A DNA stretch of 64,000 nucleotides from Sipunculus nudus (Eukaryota; Annelida; Sipuncula; Golfingiida; Sipunculidae): contig CM049318.1 in the NCBI GenBank assembly GCA_026874595.1, positions 58,254,250-58,318,249 on the forward strand. The letters run 5' to 3'. The position numbers were made by a program, and so were the translations under genes. The notes under the pieces were generated by a model. The model was not told the origin of the DNA. It made no database searches and worked only from the letters and a program-made list of their open reading frames with translations. This document shows positions 61,473 through 64,000 of the stretch, one piece after another; position 1 is the stretch's first letter; the number at the start of each line of letters is the position of its first letter.

Positions 61473-61631
61473 GTGCTATGTGGAATGGTTGGTCATATTG
61501 GACGCCTTGCTCAAAGCCATGTGCTGCCGGATACCGCTTAAGACATCGTAGCTGCACTATCCGTAATGGTTGTTATGGAGTCGATAAACAGAATGAAACA
61601 TGCCAGATGGGAACGTGTACAGCTACAGGAG
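61473..61631 (+). CDS. Thrombospondin type 1 repeat (TSR) exon 2
   Basis: A 159-bp exon in phase 1-1, bounded by GTATGACAACAG and GGAG|GTAGGT. It is a second complete TSR: WNGWSYWTPC, KPCAAGYRLRHRSC, GC, NETC and GTC, six Cys. The CSxTCG-type site reads CSKPCA, so the O-fucosylated Thr is replaced by Pro. An N-glycosylation sequon (NET) is present. The exon 1-exon 2 junction forms a Gly codon in frame. Two adjacent one-exon TSR modules with matching phases resemble the repeated TSR stacks of ADAMTS-like, semaphorin-5, hemicentin or mollusc TSR proteins, but the rest of the gene is outside this window or unrecognised, so no symbol is given. Confidence 0.88.
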
Positions 61632-63600
61632 GTAGGTCATCATACGTGAACCCCAGTCTTCACCAGAGGTACTTAACATGTATTGCTAGATTGATGTCAT
61701 TTCAAAAAGTTTTCCTTGAGGTCACATTTTACACATGCCAGTGACATCAGAGCCAGATCTCCCAGCACATAACAATAATAGTATAGTGCTAATATTTTAC
61801 CTTTAATATATACGGCCAACTCTGTCAGGCGCCTGAATAACATTTGAATTATATTGGTATTGAAATAATTCAACTGATTTCATTAAACAAAATAAATATT
61901 TCCCTACCCGTTGCTTAACTCAGAATTGGTATATACAGCTAGTCGGTACCTGGTATGTAGGAAAAGACTCAAGTCTGGAATATCCGTTTGCAACTTACTG
62001 CCCTCCGTGCGTTCAATAAGAACCGACCAGCATATGTTTTATAACCTCTTGAATAGACTGTCCTAATTGCTGAGGGTACTAGCAGTCTATGTATCTCTTT
62101 CTTATAGTCACAATGGTTGACAACTTCATGTATTGGATTAGAGCTCAGCAAACGTTAGGACGTTGTTTATGAAGTTAATTTAAACTGTATAAGCCAATAT
62201 TACGCTAAACCATCCGTGGTTAACAGCCAAGGACAATTTCTTCTGACTGGTCATGGTCCTGTGTCATTATGATCAACCCTTCAAATTCTTATTATTAGGC
62301 CCCTGGTATGCCAATACATGTGATTATTTAGCAATTAATGGTGTTATTGGTTTTCCTACGTGCTAGCTGTCCATTCCATTTAAGCCATCGCGTAACGTAA
62401 TGCTATGCAATTAAAGCTGAACCTCCATCAATTGCCCATAATTTTTTTCTATATCTTTCGCATATCTTTCATTTCTATCCATTTTATTTTTACATTGTTT
62501 GAGAAAATAAAATCATTAACAATATAATTTTGGGAAGAGGGAGATAATGTATCCATGTCACACCCCCCCCCACCTCATCCTTGATACGACCCTGGCCTTA
62601 ATTTGATAGTAAAACCTGATGGTAAACTTCATTCGCTACACGGCTGTTCCGTTAAGCAGGCTGTATATTGGCTCGGTACGTATAAATTGGGACATGACGT
62701 TGGAGAGTAGGACGAATTCGCATTGGCCCTATGTTCATGAGAATTACTTCAAATTTATACATTGATCATCCCATCGACTTGACTCGATATGGACTAGGCC
62801 TGACCTCCGAGTCCGAGTAAAAGTTTGAGTCCGGGACACTTGAGTTAAAGTCCGAGTACCTGACAAACTGAATTCAGTAATATGTATGCACATCAATACT
62901 TTGTATTTTTTTTTTTTTTTTGCTATTTGCAGTGTATATTTTTCGATTGCCTTTATTCCTTTTATTTACCTTTCCAATACAATGGCTTTGGTTATTGTTA
63001 TTGTTTGTAACGTCTACTCATATAGATAAGCCATTTCGTCATCAAGGTAAGAAATTTTAACCCTTTGTTTTAGAATATCTAGCATGGCAATTTCAGCTGT
63101 AAGCTAAAATGGTACATCGAGTGAACCCACATATTTCAAACTGGTAATTGCCTCTTTTCATGATAATTTTAAAATAAATGACACTTCCAAAATATATTGT
63201 TACAGGTGCTCTGTTTATTATGTGACACGGGCGTAACTCCTGTTGTGTCGCTCGTGTCTGGCCGTTTGTTACATTCTATGTTACATTCTGAAACCCCTAA
63301 GGTACAAACACCATTTTTATAGGGATCGAAGGCATAATCTAGAAGATGCCATGTGGAAGCATTATGTTTTTAGTGATTACATCTTAAAGAAATGAATTTC
63401 TTTCATATTCAGGTAAAATAATTTAGGACTTAAATAAAAATAAAATATATGTGTATGCACAAGCTGAGGCAAACTTCGGATAAATAATAATGAAACTTAT
63501 AATTCTGAATTAACTTATATTTTCAGACTCATTTCATATTGCAACTTTATTAAATTTTTAAAATAAAATAATGAATGATATAAAAATGAGAGGGTCAAGG
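61632..63600. other. No recognisable gene after TSR exon 2
   Basis: AT-rich sequence with a C-run near 62563, a GAGTCCGAGT short-period tract near 62805-62855 (same type as at 42440 and 59040) and poly-T near 62909. No further TSR exon was found, so the next exon of this gene, if any, lies beyond the window. Confidence 0.45.
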
Positions 63601-63639
63601 TAAAAAAAATTAAAGGTCAAGGTAGAGAAAAGTTAAACA

Positions 63640-64000
63640 AGAAGTGATGGACCTGAGTAACATTTTGGGAAGAAATGTTGTGTTATATGATGTACCAGGG
63701 AGAGCTGAGGGCAAAGACTGTACAGTATTTGTGAGGGAACTAACAACGAAAATGTAAAGTTTTTTTACTCGTGTGGGACCAGTAACAGTCGTGAAGTAGC
63801 TGCATCGATAGGGAAGAACGTAGAGATTAAAGTTCAGAAGGTAACAAAAGATAGTGATGAAAGGTTTATTATTATGTATTTTATAATACAAGGCATCTCA
63901 CTCATTTTTATCAATACATACTCACCTAAAAAAGAAACTGAACAAATAGATTTCATCTTGAATTTGAAATATAATCTTAATGAATACATGCTATATGGAG
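63640..64000 (+). mobile_element. LINE 5' fragment: APE endonuclease domain, cut by window end
   Basis: Two frames on the + strand show LINE ORF2 N-terminal sequence. The first has NVVLYDVPGRAEGKDCTVFVREL (63675-63760). The second, 63795-64000, has GKNVEIKVQKVTKDSDERF and ISLIFINTYSPKKETEQIDF, the strand carrying the conserved Asn-x-Tyr-x-Pro of endonuclease domains. Frame changes show decay. It is probably the same family as the LINE copies at 11.2 and 18.0 kb, whose preserved parts start later in the protein. Confidence 0.7.

Overview
The window looks like gene-poor, AT-rich nuclear DNA of an animal. The only convincing protein-coding signals on the + strand are small exons with GT/AG borders, all in symmetrical phase 1-1. 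They encode a scavenger-receptor cysteine-rich (SRCR) domain split over two exons, two thrombospondin type 1 repeats (TSR), and a duplicated 37-codon Ser/Thr/Asn-rich exon. Such phase-1 exon shuffling of extracellular modules is typical of metazoa. Together with the retroelement families present, the tandem-repeat load and the base composition, it suggests a marine invertebrate, most likely a lophotrochozoan such as a bivalve. That taxonomic call is inference.

Layout. 0-9.6 kb is repeats: a dispersed ~1 kb family (four copies in the window), a 37-bp minisatellite, and a very young 1.72-kb tandem duplication (6061-7781 / 7906-9626). 10.1-13.0 kb and 17.3-20.7 kb are two copies of an older segmental duplication; each carries an intact 111-bp phase 1-1 exon followed by a decayed LINE. 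Copy 1 is interrupted by a 1.4-kb array of a 43-bp satellite (13.0-14.4 kb) in which several units contain a perfect GGTCAnnnTGACC palindrome. 20.97-21.62 kb is a solo-LTR-like segment. 21.97-22.46 kb is the 3' end of an L2/CR1-like LINE on the - strand. 24.2-28.0 kb (- strand) is a degenerate Ty3/Gypsy-type LTR retrotransposon: LTR-like region, gag, zinc knuckle, protease, reverse transcriptase, and RNase H truncated part-way, with no integrase found. 28-41 kb has no convincing gene; it holds microsatellites, several degenerate tandem arrays and a tRNA-derived SINE. 41.1-43.1 kb is an old paralogue of 57.85-61.0 kb, and a decayed TSR exon sits at the matching end. 45-46.8 kb has two more tandem arrays, 47.6-48.6 kb the SRCR exons, 49.0 kb a GC-rich CGACAC cluster, 49.4-50.4 kb a second array of the 37-bp minisatellite, 52.6-53.7 kb a 567-bp duplication with one difference, and 60.9-61.6 kb the TSR exons. 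The window ends inside the endonuclease domain of another LINE (63.6 kb onward).

How it fits together. The + strand exons share intron phase and look like parts of one or more secreted or membrane-bound mosaic proteins built by duplicating exons together with their introns; the decayed TSR copy and the paired 111-bp exons are traces of that process. Whether the 10-17 kb, 47-48 kb and 61 kb exons belong to one gene cannot be decided without transcript data. Nothing here resembles a bacterial operon, a CRISPR array or a viral genome. All similarity statements between blocks come from reading the sequence by eye, and boundaries of old repeats are approximate.
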